64,000 nt of DNA from Zonotrichia leucophrys gambelii (GCF_028769735.1 NC_088200.1:70910546-70974545); one strand, 5' to 3'. Numbered from the stretch's first letter, positions 33,041 to 44,712 are shown. Notes: generated by a model not told the origin, from the letters alone. A program made the numbers and translations.

Positions 33041-36000
33041 TCCACTGTCTGCAGGTTGCACTTCATCAGGGCAGAACTTTGCCTTTTTCACCTGAACTGT
33101 GACATCGGTCCCTGACTCAGGACCTTGTGCTGTCTGCAGGGAGTGGGAGAGCCGCGTGGCACCGGTGCTGAGCTGCCTGCAGGGGCACTGAGCAGGCACA
33201 CGTGCACCAGCACTCAGCTTCCACACACCTCAGTCCTGCTGAAAGAAACGCTGCGGCTCCAAATGCCTTCACAAGCAGACAGGGAATCATCCCAGCTGAG
33301 ATTAATCAGTTTCTCAACCTCAGGGGTGTGCAGAAGGCTTTACAGGATGAAACACAGGAGTGCCTCATGTCAGGGGTTGTGCTCACACCTTAGCCTTTGC
33401 ACTCCTCTCCCCTCCTGTGTTCTTGTGCACTTCACATGTTCTCATTTTGGGAGGAAAAGGATTCATTTTAAAGCATACTCAGGCATTTAGACAGGAGTCT
33501 TTAATACTATTCTCTGTAGGCAGTAAAAGCTTATTTCCAAAAATAAAAGTAATCAAACCCTACTCTGATACTGATTTTGTTGGCTCCTTCCTATAAATAG
33601 TCAAAAAGAAAAAAAAAACAAAAAAAACCAAAAAAAACCAAACAACTCTGTACCGCAAAAGACAGAAAGAAAATGTTCTTTTTTTTTTTTTTTTTTTTTT
33701 TAATGGAGTTTGACTGTTTCCCTGTGTTGCACACCTGCTTCTTCCCCTTTCCTGTGATGGAGCATTACATGACAATGCTTTTGAACCAGAAATACTTGAG
33801 GGGAACGGGATCTTCCACAAAACCCACGTTGACTTAATGGGAAACCTCACATGTTTGAGAAGTGGGGGATCAGGCTGTGCTTGGGAAGAGATAAAAGAAC
33901 CAACTGTTCCCTTTTTTTTGGAGGCTGTGTCAACCCCAGGAATAATTCTGGCGGTGTTGCTGTGGTGGTGACAGACAGATGTATTATCTCTTCCTCTCTT
34001 GAGTCAAACACACATGGATGACTTGCAGAATCAGAGCAGGCAGTTACGCTGAACGGTGTCTGACAAATCCCCGAAGAACAAAGTACATATTATTAGGGAG
34101 GAAAAAAAAAAAAAAATAAAAGGAAAGTTCTGCTGCGTGCAGCAGAGCCTTTTTATAGCCCTAATTATAACGGAGGTGGCAATATAGTCTGTGCCTGTGC
34201 AGGCTGAGACTGTCCTGGTCCCTGGCTCTGAGGAGGCTCTGATGTGGCGGGTGCTGTGATGGGAGCTGGTGATAGAGCTCATCTCCTCCACAAAGCTGGT
34301 GTCCAAGATGCCCTAAAGGTGTTACAAGGTAATTGGCAGGTTACACTCACGTTGTCTGGATGACATCTAAAATTGGCAAGAGGTTGGCAAGCAGGAAGGA
34401 TCAGCTCTTGCTCTCCTGCTGCTGCAGCCCAGGTGGGAGTAACTTGGTTCACCTTTTGTGTGACAAATGTTAGATAGACCTGATGTCACTGCTAAACACA
34501 CTGGCCATCCTGCTTCTCCTATGCCAAATTCATCTTCCTGTTACACATGCAGACTTGCTGTCACTGTTCCTTTACTGGTGGCTCTTTGTCTAAGGACAGT
34601 GTGGTCTAAGAAGTGTGGCTGCCTACATTTCTACAGGCTATAATTTCAATTTTATTTTTTTCCTGGTTAATGTACTGAAGGACTTCAAAGGGTTAATTGG
34701 AGCATTTGAGGCAAGACAGGAAATAATGTAGAAAAGTTAAGCTACTAATTAAAGTAAGATGGAGGAAAACAGTGAGGACATTTCCAGACACGGATCAGCT
34801 CTCTCCCAGTTAGTTTTGGGGTTTTTTCCCCTTTGGAAAGGCAGCAGTTGATTTGCCTCTCCACTCTACCTCCTCTCCTCCTGAAGGTCTACAGAAATCT
34901 CCAGCCTAAGGGAGGGATCTTGTAGATCTAGGCAGTCTCCACAGTCCCTGTCTGGCAATCCTATCAGGCAGAAAATTCTGACAAACCAAGACGATCATTT
35001 AGATGGAAGAACATAAGAAAAATTGGATGCAAAAGAGTTCTCGATCCTGAGTGATTGGTAAACAAATAAAACATGTATTTGAGTATAAGAGTGCAGCTAA
35101 GTCAAATTAAGCAGGAATTATCCTGCAGTGTAGGAACAGTCTGGAAAGTGAGGAGTAGTCTTTGAGTCCTATGGGTGGCAGAAAAAGGAAGACAGAAATA
35201 TTACGGATTAATATCTGGCAGTTCTTGAGCCCATTTCTCTCTTAAATTCCAAACCACAAAGCACATAATGAATCCACATGACAGGAGGAAGAGTGTTGCC
35301 TTAGGGGTAAATATCAAAATACAAACATAAAAATGTGATTTTATATATTGTGTATTTATATTAATGTTGATATTAAAGGTAGAACTTCAGCTTGAGCTGC
35401 AATGGATTGTGACATCCCAGGCCCATCCTGCCCATATTACAGCAAAGTGCCTCTACCACTGGGATGACAGCAAGGATTTGCAAGTTTGTAACCCAAAAAA
35501 GGAAAAGAGAACATTAAGGATGTCCTGAAGGTCCTAGGGTTTCCCCCACATATTTGATTTTTGCATACCTGTAGTACTTATAGAGTCATAAGGCAGATTT
35601 TCCTGCTGTCAACAGCAGGAGGCAGCTGCTTCAAGAAAAACAAAAAATGCTAAAATATTAATAATTTGGGGACCTTGGAGGGCATTGAAGGTCACCAGGT
35701 TGGGATCTTCATCCAGAAGGTGAGGCCAGGGACAGGTCACTGCAGGAGGGGGGTGCTGCAAGATGCTGCAACCACAACAACCCCAATGACAAAAATGTGA
35801 GCCCACAGCACAGCAGCAGAGGAGCTCTGGGGTAAAACCCAGGCTGGGGCGGGAAATATCACAGCCTGCCTCCAGAAAACCCATTTTAAGAACAACAAGG
35901 TGCAGGTGATTGCCACCTGTGGGTTGGAAGGAACAGTCTGCACCTCGGAGCCAAGCTCGCAGCGCTGAGCTGGAGCTGTGCTGCCCTGTGCTAAGGGGAG

Positions 36001-37944
36001 AAACTGGGGTGGGAGGAAGATGCTGGATGAAGGGATTGCCTGCAGCATCCCCCAATCCTGGCTCATCCCCAAAACACCAGGAACAAGCAGGGGGAAGCAG
36101 CGCAGGAGGAGTGGCCCAGCAAAGTGGAGCAGCAAGAAAAGTCTGATTACTTTGAGGTGGGAAGATGGGTTTTATTGAGTAAAACTTATTGAGAACCTGG
36201 AAACAAAAAGGCACTGCTCTTTAGGTAAGAACCAAGCAGAAAAGCCTTTTGTTGTTCTGTCCCTTTTGGCTGGATAAACAATGCCTGGCTTTGAATGAGC
36301 TATTTCTGTGTCATTTTAATCAGCTGCTAGTCACAGGCTCTCAGTGGAAAAAGGCCTCCCGGTACCCAGTGTAGTTAGTCCCTTTAGATTTGTCCTAATT
36401 GGGGAAATAAAGGGGCAGCATTACGGGATTATTCCCTCAAGAAAAATAAAACAAGAAAATAAAAATCACAGGCAAGACTGCCACTTGGGGGTGCAGGCAT
36501 GCAGGGCTGCCACAACAGCTACAGTGCAGCTTGCCTTGTAATTGTGACATCTGGATTCTTGGTTGTAAAACAGAGATAAGCAGTAAAATTAGCACCGCTG
36601 CAGAGAAAAGATGCGTTAATATCAGAAGCTTTGTTAAGGCTCCCTAAATTTCCACTGTCTCTTTATTGACAGCAAAGCAACCCTTTGGGGAGAAAGGGAA
36701 GGATTTTCTTTACAGGCAGCGGTTCTTCAGGGAGATCTCTGGCACGGAGACTGATGTGTAAAATCCGAGTTGCTGTAGAGGCGGTGATGCAATCGCAGGG
36801 GTACCTGTGCGGCTGGATGCAGGCGCGGCTGCAGCACACCTGAGTGCTGCCAGGTGAGCTGGGCTTGTGCACCTCCCAGTGAGGACAGGAAAAAGTTTTG
36901 GTGGGTGCCACCAAGCTCCCACACGTCCAGAGCATTACACTGGACTACAGCTCATGGTAACACATATTTTCTGCTGCTGTGGGCTAAATTAGTGTTGGGA
37001 GATTGTTTTTTTTTCTTTATCTGTTCTAGCCTGCTGCACCGCCCTTAGTGCCATCAGGAAACCTGCCCTGCTGTGATGGGTGAAGTGCACACCTGGTGTG
37101 GGCACCACTGAGCTGTGTGCGAGCAGAAAAATCCATGGGATTATGGGTGTCAAGTGCTTTTAATCAAGGAGCGTCGTTTCTGTTAATTTTGTAATTTAAC
37201 CAGCGCAAAAAAAGCCTCGTCCTTTCAGATCTTTGCTGACAAATGTAAGGTGTTGAAACCAAAACACGTCCAGTGTCAAAGAAAAATGTGATTAATTGCG
37301 AGCTCAGATGTAAAACCAGAGCTTTAGGCAAGGGCTGTCACCCTGTCAATGGCAGGCATTTAATGGCAGACAAAAGGGCTCGCAAAACGAAATGCTGTAA
37401 CTACTGCGAGGTGCCAGCCAGAGTAACCAAGAGATCAGACGACTTAACAGGTCCTTTCCACTCCTAATTTCACGACGTCTCTTCTCGTTGTCATGCAAGC
37501 AGCCCGCACTTTCAGGTTGTATCTGCAGAAACGCTTCTCAACAGCCTAGTGCCGTTCAGCTCATCCTTCTCACTCGGCAAGTGCATTAAAGCTTAATATA
37601 ATATTTATATGTGGTCTTTGACCATGAAGGCATGTAGATGGGATGCGAATTACAGATATAAAATACCTGGAGAGCCTTTTGACGCCCAATAGGAAATGGG
37701 GGAAATTGGTACTTGTTTTCACTCTTGGGGCTCTGTACACCCAGGAAGGGAAAAGAGATGAAAACAGATTAAAATAAAAAAAAAAGTGTGTAGTGGTCTG
37801 ACGTGGGACCTTCCTACTTTCTACCTCGGGCTACTTCTGAAATATCGCCGCATCTTTCATTCTTGTTTTGACTCCCTTCCAGTTTTGGGCAGGATGCAAT
37901 CCTACCTGAGGAGGGAGGGAGGCAGGGAGGAACGGACCTTTGCA
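33041..37944. other. Upstream flank of the promoter, no supported gene
   Basis: Contains A/C-rich and T homopolymer tracts (33607-33650 and 33680-33702), a GC-richer block at 35600-36130 with a featureless 201-codon minus-strand frame, and a minus-strand open stretch near 34030-34310 discussed in the findings. CR1-like or LTR-like relics may be present at 35600-36180 but I cannot name them. No splice-bounded exon is convincing. Confidence 0.45.
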
Positions 37945-38044
37945 TCTCCTGGTCTGGTGGAAGGTGTCCTTCGTCCTGTTGGGATGTGGCGAGCTTTGAG
38001 GTCCCTTCCAACCCAAACCGTGCCATAATCCTGTGATTCCGTGC
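37945..38044 (+). mobile_element. CR1 3' end, short fragment
   Basis: CTGGTCTGGTGGAAGGTGTC, then GCGAGCTTTGAGGTCCCTTC, CAACCCAAACC and a terminal ATAATCCTGTGATTCCGTG match CR1 3' termini. It is about 100 bp long and lies about 190 bp before the CpG island. Confidence 0.85.
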
Positions 38045-38371
38045 GAGTTCCCTGCCTGGATGCTCAGGTGGGATTTTAAACTGAGGCAGCGCTCAGCAGC
38101 AGGGAGCCTTGGGCACCACCTACAAGACAGAGAAGTTTGGGGAGGGCCAAATTCCTCCACGGAGGGTAAAACACCTTCGTGAGAGCGTCCTCTCCCTGAG
38201 AGACGAGATCAGGCACCCACCCAACACCAAACTAGCCCAGGACATGCGATTTGCCGCGGGAGAGGAGCCCCGGCTGCGCAGAGGAGGAAGTGGGGAGGAA
38301 CCCCGCTGTACCGCTCCAGCCGGCTGCGCACCCCGGAGCGCTGCGGGAGCATCCCCGGGACCAGGCGGGGA

Positions 38372-38633
38372 CCGCGGGGTTCCGGCTGTGTGCGGGAGCT
38401 CCATCCCGCACCGTCCGCACCGCGGGGTCCCGGCCCCGTTTGGGAGCTCCATCCCGCGCCCTCCTCATCCCAGGGTCCCGGCTCAGTGCTGGAGCTCCAT
38501 CCCGCATCCTCCGCACCGCGGGATCCCGACTCTGTGCTGGAGCTTCATCCCGCATCCTCCGCACCGCGGGGTCCCAGCCCCGTTTGGGAGCTCCATCCCG
38601 CACCCTCCGCATCCCGGGGGCGCGGCCGGGGCG
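38372..38633. repeat. 48-bp promoter minisatellite, 5 copies plus partials
   Basis: The anchor GGGAGCTCCATCCCGC (with small variants) recurs at 38394, 38442, 38490, 38538 and 38586, exactly 48 bp apart each time. The remainder of each unit is of the form CCTCCGCACCGCGGGGTCCC. Units differ at several positions. The array lies about 430 bp upstream of the start codon, immediately before the GC boxes. Confidence 0.95.
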
Positions 38634-38700
38634 GGGCGGGGCCGGGGTGTGTCCAGCGGCGCCGCCCCCGGGATCCTTGCGGGGCGGGCAGGGCAGCGGC
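38633..38700 (+). promoter_or_regulatory. Clustered GC boxes, likely core promoter
   Basis: GCCGGGGCGGGGCGGGGCC (about 38633-38653) and GCGGGGCGGGC (about 38679-38690) are overlapping Sp1/KLF-type GC boxes. They lie just before a purine-rich stretch that could be the start of the 5' untranslated region. The transcription start site itself cannot be placed from sequence alone. Confidence 0.6.
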
Positions 38701-38702
38701 GG

Positions 38703-38775
38703 CAGGAGGAGGAGGAGGAGGGAGGAGGAGGAGGAGGAGGAAGGCAGAGAGGAGAAAGAGGGGGAGGAGAGGAGG
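38703..38775 (+). repeat. GGA/GAG purine-rich tract in the leader
   Basis: About 70 bp of almost pure purine (AGGAGGAGGAGGAGGGAGG and similar). Such tracts are common in GC-rich 5' untranslated regions or promoters. A second, shorter GGAGGAGGAGGAGG run directly precedes the start codon at 39065. Confidence 0.75.
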
Positions 38776-38809
38776 CGGCGGGACGCGGCTCGGAGGCGGC
38801 GGCCGGGCC

Positions 38810-38884
38810 ATGCTGGAGGCGCGGCGGCACCTGGCGGGCGCGCAGAGCGGGCGGGCGGCGGGACGGGCTCCGCGCCGCGTGTAA
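38810..38884 (+). CDS. Candidate 24-codon upstream ORF in the 5' leader
   Basis: An ATG at 38810 opens a 24-residue frame (starting MLEARRHLAGAQ, rich in Arg, Gly and Ala) that stops at TAA 38882-38884, 180 bp before the main start codon. It is not in the reading frame of the signal-peptide exon. Its start context, GGGCCATGC, has G at -3 and no G at +4. The frame exists in the sequence; that the leader includes it, or that it is translated, is inference. If transcribed, it would be expected to lower translation of the main frame. The stop overlaps a donor-like GTAAGG at 38881-38886. Confidence 0.35.
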   Translation: MLEARRHLAGAQSGRAAGRAPRRV

Positions 38885-39064
38885 GGGCGGTGGCAGCGGA
38901 GCGGCGGCGGCTGCTGCTCTCGGCCGGGAGAAGACGCTCCGCGGGAGGGACCTGCGCATCCGAGCCGCGCCTTGCATCGCCTCGCCGGGCGGAGGCACCG
39001 CCAGCGCCCGCATCCCTCCGCTGAGGCGGCGGAGAGCAGGAGCGAGAACAGGAGGAGGAGGAGG

Positions 39065-39131
39065 ATGAGCCGCGCGGTGCTGGCCTGGCTGGCGCTCTGC
39101 GGGAGCCTGGCGGCGCCGCGCCCCGCCCGAG
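39065..39131 (+). CDS. First coding exon: signal peptide of an unidentified secreted or membrane protein
   Basis: ATG at 39065, with A at -3 (GAGGATGA), opens 22 codons plus one base before a strong splice donor (CGAG|GTGAGG). The peptide begins MSRAVLAWLALCGSLAAPRP and ends ..AR. It has one basic residue, a hydrophobic core (AVLAWLALCGSLAA), then small residues and Pro, the classic layout of a cleavable signal peptide directing entry into the endoplasmic reticulum. The exon ends in phase 1, the usual phase for a signal exon followed by extracellular modules. Downstream, in-frame reading through the intron meets no conserved domain, and no second exon was found in the next 24.8 kb. Many large receptor and adhesion genes have this structure. 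A large LDL-receptor-family gene such as LRP1B is one untested guess, and the 22 residues are not diagnostic. The alternative, that the ORF simply continues past the donor, is unlikely. Confidence 0.78.
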
Positions 39132-39137
39132 GTGAGG
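39132..39137 (+). other. Splice donor of intron 1
   Basis: GTGAGG follows the exon's CGAG, matching the vertebrate donor consensus. It sets a phase-1 intron that extends beyond the right edge of the window. Confidence 0.75.
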
Positions 39138-40372
39138 GGACGGCGGGGACGGAGCGGGCACGGGGGGTCGGGGTCGCGCCGGAGCTCCCGCAAAGTCGGA
39201 GTCCAAGTGCGCTGGGGGACCGGGAGGTGGCTCTCGGCTGTCTGGGCTCTCCTTTTCTCTTTATGCATAAGGAAAGAAGAAAAAAAAATAATACTTATCT
39301 CTGCGTTTGAAATAGAAGCCGGCGGACGATCCATCCTCAGACTGGTTCTGTTTGGAAACTGTGCTTAATTAGAGGGGAAAGAAATGCCGTGAGTGATTAA
39401 ATGTAATCCAGAATGAGCGGCTGGGAAGATTTAATATCCGCAGAGCTGTCCGCACCGCTTTTCCCTTCCTCCCCCCGCCCCTCTCCAGCCGCCGGTCTTC
39501 ATTGTAATTTGGAGGCTGCTAGCTCCGAGCAGGAGACCCAGCAAACCGCGGAACAGTTTGCAAACACGTTCGGGAGCTTGAGCATCTCGGCAGCGGCGAG
39601 CAGTTCTTGCCAGGCGACTCTTTCGCTGCCTCCCCCTAATTAGGTCTTCTCCATCCTAAAACACCCGCGGCGCCTTCTCGGAGTCTCACCCCCTTCCAAA
39701 ACAAAACAAAACAAAACAAAAACCCCCAAAACCCTACCAAACCCCAAAAACCCTCCGGAAGAAGAAAATGCCCACCCTACCCCAGAGAGACAACTTTAGC
39801 TCTCTTGGGAGTTCTCTTTATTATTTATATTAATCACTTCTTGCCGAGGTTTGCCCTCCTGGCATTGAAAAGTTGTCTGAGCTGGTGGTGCGAGGAGCTG
39901 CTGGTGGGGCTGCGGGCACGGTGCCCCCTCCGCAGGGGGCTCGGGGGGCTGCTCGGGGCGGGGGGCGAGCGCTCCCTGCCCGTCCCGTCCCGTCCCGTGC
40001 TGCCCAACCCGGCTGTCCCGCTCCGGGGATGGAGCTGGGCTCGGCTCCGGGACCCCGGTGCGTCCCCTCCTGTTGCCCGCAGCCCCTCCTGGGTCCCCTC
40101 TTTCTGCCCGCAGCCCCCCGAGGGTTCTCCTCGTCCTCTGCCCCGTCCTGTGCCTCCCACCCGGCGTGCAGACCCCTCCATCCTCCTGCTTGCTAGAACA
40201 GCTGTTGTTCTAATGAGTACCAGAATATTCCCGCTGACTTTTAGACCTCTTCCCCTCGTTATTAACTTCTTTTTTTTTTTTTTTTTCCTTCCCGAGGTTT
40301 CAAAATGATACCAGTGTATCAGTAATAACTGAATATTTTATTAGTCCTTAAATTATTCAGCGCGGCGGCTTC
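39138..40372 (+). other. CpG-rich start of intron 1
   Basis: GC-rich to about 40200 with C-rich stretches (CCCGTCCCGTCCCGTCCCG near 39980-39998). An A/C-rich tract lies at 39702-39760 (AAACAAAACAAAACAAAAC), and a T run at about 40269-40286 marks the return to AT-rich DNA. A region like this often holds intronic regulatory sites, but no specific one is claimed. Confidence 0.6.
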
Positions 40373-43190
40373 TCAAAATCCGGTAGCATTCACACAGTTG
40401 CAGGGAGCATGTGATAGCTTATGCAATATGTCCTTGTACCTGCAGCTTATTCCCCAAAGTCTCCTTTTTTTTTTAAGCAGAAGATAGCTGTATCTGCCAC
40501 GGAGTCTGGACTTGTCGTAAGTGCTTTGCACTGTGCTTCCTTGGAACTTCTGATAGCTCACATCTGTGGCGTTTTCTCATTAAAGCCTACAGTTCTTGCC
40601 GTGTTTTCAGGTAACTTCAGAACACAGGGAACTCAATAGGTTTTCTAGCAGAAGTGAAATAGGAAGGAAAAAAATCCATTTGCTCTGTGATTGCTTAAGC
40701 TGTGATTGTTCAGTTAAAGGTTTGTCCTTGGCTCTCAAAAAGAAACAGAAGAACATTGTACTGAGTCTTTTTTGGAGCTGAAATGGAGCAAAATGCTGCT
40801 TGACAAGTCTGATTTAGTGGGTTAATTTTGGTGGCTGTCATAACATTTACTTTTAATAGATCCTCTCAAAGTTGCAATGACTCCAAGCACTGCAAGTAAC
40901 CAAAACTCTTGCAAAAAGAGGAAGGTTTTGAGCAGGTTTTGAGCAGTGCAGTTTTGAACTACTCACCATGAGTCCATTCCCATAATGGTGTAGAATGAAA
41001 ACCAGTGGAAGTGTCATCTGTGCAGTGGCGGGTTCCCAGCTGCTTCTCAGGGTAAATTCCAAGTGCAGATCAAAGTTAAGTCATATACTTCATTACTGAC
41101 CTGCATTTCCAGCCTACTGTTAAAGAAAAACACCAACTGGCTTTTTTTTGATGGAGCTCAGCAAAGTAATGGTGGAGGTCAAAATCCTGTTTATTCATGA
41201 TGCCTTAAAAACACCTTTTGCTTTTTGTGCTTGGAACAAGTACACAGTATGTCAGCAAGTTTGGGGTGAGGTCCTTTCTGTCTTTTTGCTGCTGTTGTTG
41301 ATTTTAAGGGAGAGAGACTGAAAGATACTAATGGATGAAAAAGTCGTCTCAATGGGAGACTGTCATTTTCTTCTTCCTGGCCAGTCTGATGAATTTGCAA
41401 TCTCATGCACTGTAACAGGAGCCTTATCTTCAGAGATGTGTTTATATGCAAGCACATGATGAAACCAGCCTTCAAGGGTGCAGTGACTTCCAGCCCTTAG
41501 GTTGCAAGAAAGATGCAGGTGCATTTTTAATAAGCAGTGCCCTTTCATGCATATTTAAAAACAGCTGTAAGCTTTCACATTTGCTGCTGTTGCTGTTCCT
41601 TGGTGGAATTTGGATGCCAGGCACTCTGGTGCTTTACTGTGCGTGGACAGACAGTCACTACCAGAGTGACTACAGAGACTACTAGAGATAATTTCAGGAC
41701 GAAGAAACGCAGTGCATCCCACCTGCAGTAATACAGGTTCGTGAGTACCACTGTGTGGGGTTTTTTAGGGTTCTTTTTTTTCATCCCCAACAGCTTCCTG
41801 AACAGTCAGTGAAGATTGAGATCAGATGAAAGGATAGCATGATGTAAAAGTGGTCTGGCTGTATTGATTCTGGCCGTGGGGTAAGCTGATCAACAGCAGT
41901 AATGGGTAGGTAGATGCACAGCAGATCAGTGCATCCCACACCTTCACGATAAACATTTTTGCAACAGGACCTTCTGAAAAATTACCATTTGAGTTGTCTT
42001 TGTAGTGAAGCTGCTCCCTGGGTTGTATCATGCTTCTCCACTTAGCTGTCTGCTGAGTCTTTAAGTGTGGTTTGCCTAAAAATTATATTGACGTTGCTGA
42101 AAACAGGCAAGTGTAATTCCTTATTTTATGGCCGTATCCTGTCAGCCTGAGTGAAAAAAAAATCTGGAACTTCGAAGGAAGTGTTTCAAAGATGTTGCTT
42201 TTTCTCCATTACAGTGGGAACCTTCACTCTCTCTGAGGCTTAGAAGTTTCTGTAAAGCCCCTTTCTGCAGCTGGAATCAGCTGCAAGGAGCAAAAGTGCT
42301 GAGAAACAAGAGAGGTAAACTGTAGCTTTGTTCTCATGTATCTGTACTGAAAGGCTGAAAAGATCACAGAGGCTTTTAAAGACCAAGGTTCTTCTGTTTT
42401 ACTGAATGCCTTTGCATCTTTGGACAGCATCTGCTTCTGTACAAAGTGCTGACAGTGTGACCCTGCATAATGATTTTCACTGTTCTTTTAACAAATTACA
42501 TTTGTATTCAGATTGATTTTCCATGACTGCTCGTATAGCCTCCAGAAAGCATATAGTGGATATACTGTTGTATTCTGTACGTGTCTGGTCAGCCTAGGAC
42601 AAAATCTGATGTCAAGCCATGCATTATTATAACTGGAATTAATCATTCTTGTAGTATTAGTTGGGTTTTTTTTTTTTTTTCACGTGCCCAGCCTCCTATT
42701 TCACTGCCCTTTATGTCCTTGTCCTTTATGTCTCTTTTCAAAGGATATACTTCATAGAAGGTTGTGTATCATTGGTACCATAGGGGGAAAGGGCCAGTGT
42801 CTTATCTTCCCTCCTCCACATTTTTTCAATTACCACCCAGTTGAAAACCAAGGAAATTATCCATTCTGGAAGTTATTTCAAAAGACAGTAACTTTTAATT
42901 AAGATTTTTATGCCTTAAATTAGCTGTTTATGCAGCATATGCCCCTACTACAAACTCACAGCCAGAAACCCCTTCAGCCTAAGTGAAGATACCTGGGGAA
43001 TCTGTGTTTAAGAAACTGCAAGAATCAGAGATGAATCTTTGTTATTCTCAACTTTATTGTGAGTCACATAGGAGTTGGCGTGTTACTGTTTTCATCTTAG
43101 TCTCTGTAACGTCTCAAACTTAGGCAAGCCACAGATTTGTGAAATCCTAAAGGATGGTTGGTGCTGTGTTACAACTGAGATTAGATGTGA
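40373..43190 (+). other. Intron 1, unique-looking sequence
   Basis: No exon or mobile element recognised. There is a T run at about 42666-42680. Confidence 0.5.
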
Positions 43191-43410
43191 TGACAAAATG
43201 ATTCCCTGGGAGGGTGAGGAGACCCTGGCACAGGGTGTCCAGAAAAGCTGTGGCTGCCCCTGGATCCCTGGAATTGTCCAAGAACAGGTTGGACACTGGG
43301 TCTTGGAGCAGCCTGGGACAGTGGAAGGTGTCCCTGGCGTGGCAGGGGGTGGCACTGTGACACCTTTAAGGTCCCTCCCAACCCAGGCCATTTATGTGAT
43401 TCTATGACAT
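43191..43410 (+). mobile_element. CR1 LINE 3' end in intron 1
   Basis: AAAATGATTCCCTGGGAGGG, then GGTGTCCAGAAAAGCTGTGG, CAGGTTGGACACTGGGTC, GGTGTCCCTGGCGTGGCAGG, and a 3' end AGGTCCCTCCCAACCCAGGC followed by TGTGATTCTATGAC. It is a 5'-truncated copy in the same orientation as the gene. Confidence 0.92.
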
Positions 43411-44250
43411 TGGGGCATTGTTGTAGCATACCTGAAGCCCAGCTTGAGTTTAATAAATACAGGTTGAACAACAAACAGCGATGAATTTCAGTTTTAGAAA
43501 AGTTTCACAGTCAAAATATAGTGAAAGCTTAGTCAGATGATGTGTTATAAAATAAAAGATGAGTCAAAAGATTCAAGTCCAAAGAAGGGTTGTAAGAACA
43601 TTAACATCTGCAAAATTAAAACCTCTAGAAAATGCTGTTTTATATTGGAGGACCAAAACACATTTTGCATTTAAAGTTCAGGAGACAACCTAGGAGAAAG
43701 GAAAATTCAGCCTAAATTCAGTGTGTTATGTCAATCTGACCAATAATGGGTCTAAGTTTCCCTTTTTATAGGAAACTTGGATCTTAAGTTTGAGGGAGAG
43801 CAATTCACCATGTGTAGTGACAGCAGGGTATGGCTGATTTTCTAACAAACCACGTAGAGGGTAAAACAGCTTTTTTGCCATCTATATTGTGGGAATAGAG
43901 CAAGGATCTGTCCAAACCCACTTTGGACCCACAGCTGTGGGATCTGTTGCTCTGAAGGCAGGGATTGAATGAGCATCTGTCTCCCAGGATCTGGAAGGAA
44001 ACCACACCTTCATGCTTTGAGGTTTTATCAAATCTCAGTCTTGCTGGTCAGGGAATATACTTTAATGTACTTGTGGGGTTTTTGATTCATTTGTTTGTGT
44101 GGGTTTTTCTTCCCTCTAATCAGCAAGCTGTGTTACCTTTCATCACACTAGGGGTGTTTTTCTATTTTAAGTTCCGAAAGCTAAGAAATGAAGCAGACCA
44201 TAATTATCTAATAAAGTCTCTAGCTAATCCATCTAATAACTATATGTGGG
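43411..44250 (+). other. Intron 1 spacer
   Basis: No recognised feature. Confidence 0.5.
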
Positions 44251-44277
44251 GTGTGTGTGTGTGTGTGTGTGTGTGTG
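44251..44277. repeat. (GT)n microsatellite
   Basis: About 13 uninterrupted GT units. Confidence 0.95.
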
Positions 44278-44678
44278 AAGGCATTATCATATGAAACACA
44301 CATAAAAACATCTTAATTTTACATAATGTATAGCAGCTATATACAAACATACTGTGCTTTGGGTATAATTTGGGTATATCTACACTCCAGAGACCATACA
44401 GAGGAATTGCAGCCACTTATGTGCCTCACATCTGGTCTGATACTTAGAAGTTTAGGAAATGTTAGATAAGACCTTATCATCCTACGAATTCTTGATGCAC
44501 AGCTCCGTATTTGAAGTAAGAATTTGTTATATGCCAAAAAAAGCACTGTCTATGATTTTTTTGAGGTTATCAATAGTATTCCTCACTCCACACACTACTT
44601 TAATAAGGAGCAAAAGGGGGCTTTATGGCTTGTTTATGAAAGACTTGTGTCCATAAGCTTACATATTTTGATTTATAC
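44278..44678 (+). other. Intron 1 spacer
   Basis: AT-rich, no recognised feature. Confidence 0.5.
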
Positions 44679-44712
44679 ATAGATATAGATATACTTAGAT
44701 AGATATATAGAT

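Larger units (their letters stand above)
38230..40200. promoter_or_regulatory. CpG island spanning promoter, exon 1 and start of intron 1
   Basis: The sequence switches to high GC with abundant CpG dinucleotides, in contrast to the CpG-poor AT-rich DNA on both sides. It covers a 48-bp minisatellite, clustered GC boxes, a purine-rich leader, a uORF, the signal-peptide exon and about 1 kb of intron. No TATA box is evident upstream of the exon. This is the architecture of a TATA-less CpG-island promoter. Frames of 110-320 codons on both strands are composition artefacts. Confidence 0.92.

Noticed and set aside
35609..36214. 201-codon minus-strand frame
   Set aside because: GC-richer local composition, no recognisable domain, no bounding splice sites. 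It may be repeat-derived, but I cannot name the repeat.
36663..36935. Cys-containing minus-strand frames of 65-90 codons
   Set aside because: Three overlapping registers are open at once, with no recognisable motif and no strong splice sites.
38109..39334. Open frames of 110-320 codons on both strands across the CpG island
   Set aside because: They come from the low stop frequency of CpG-rich DNA and the 48-bp repeat (divisible by three). They overlap in several registers, lack domains, and conflict with the signal-peptide exon.
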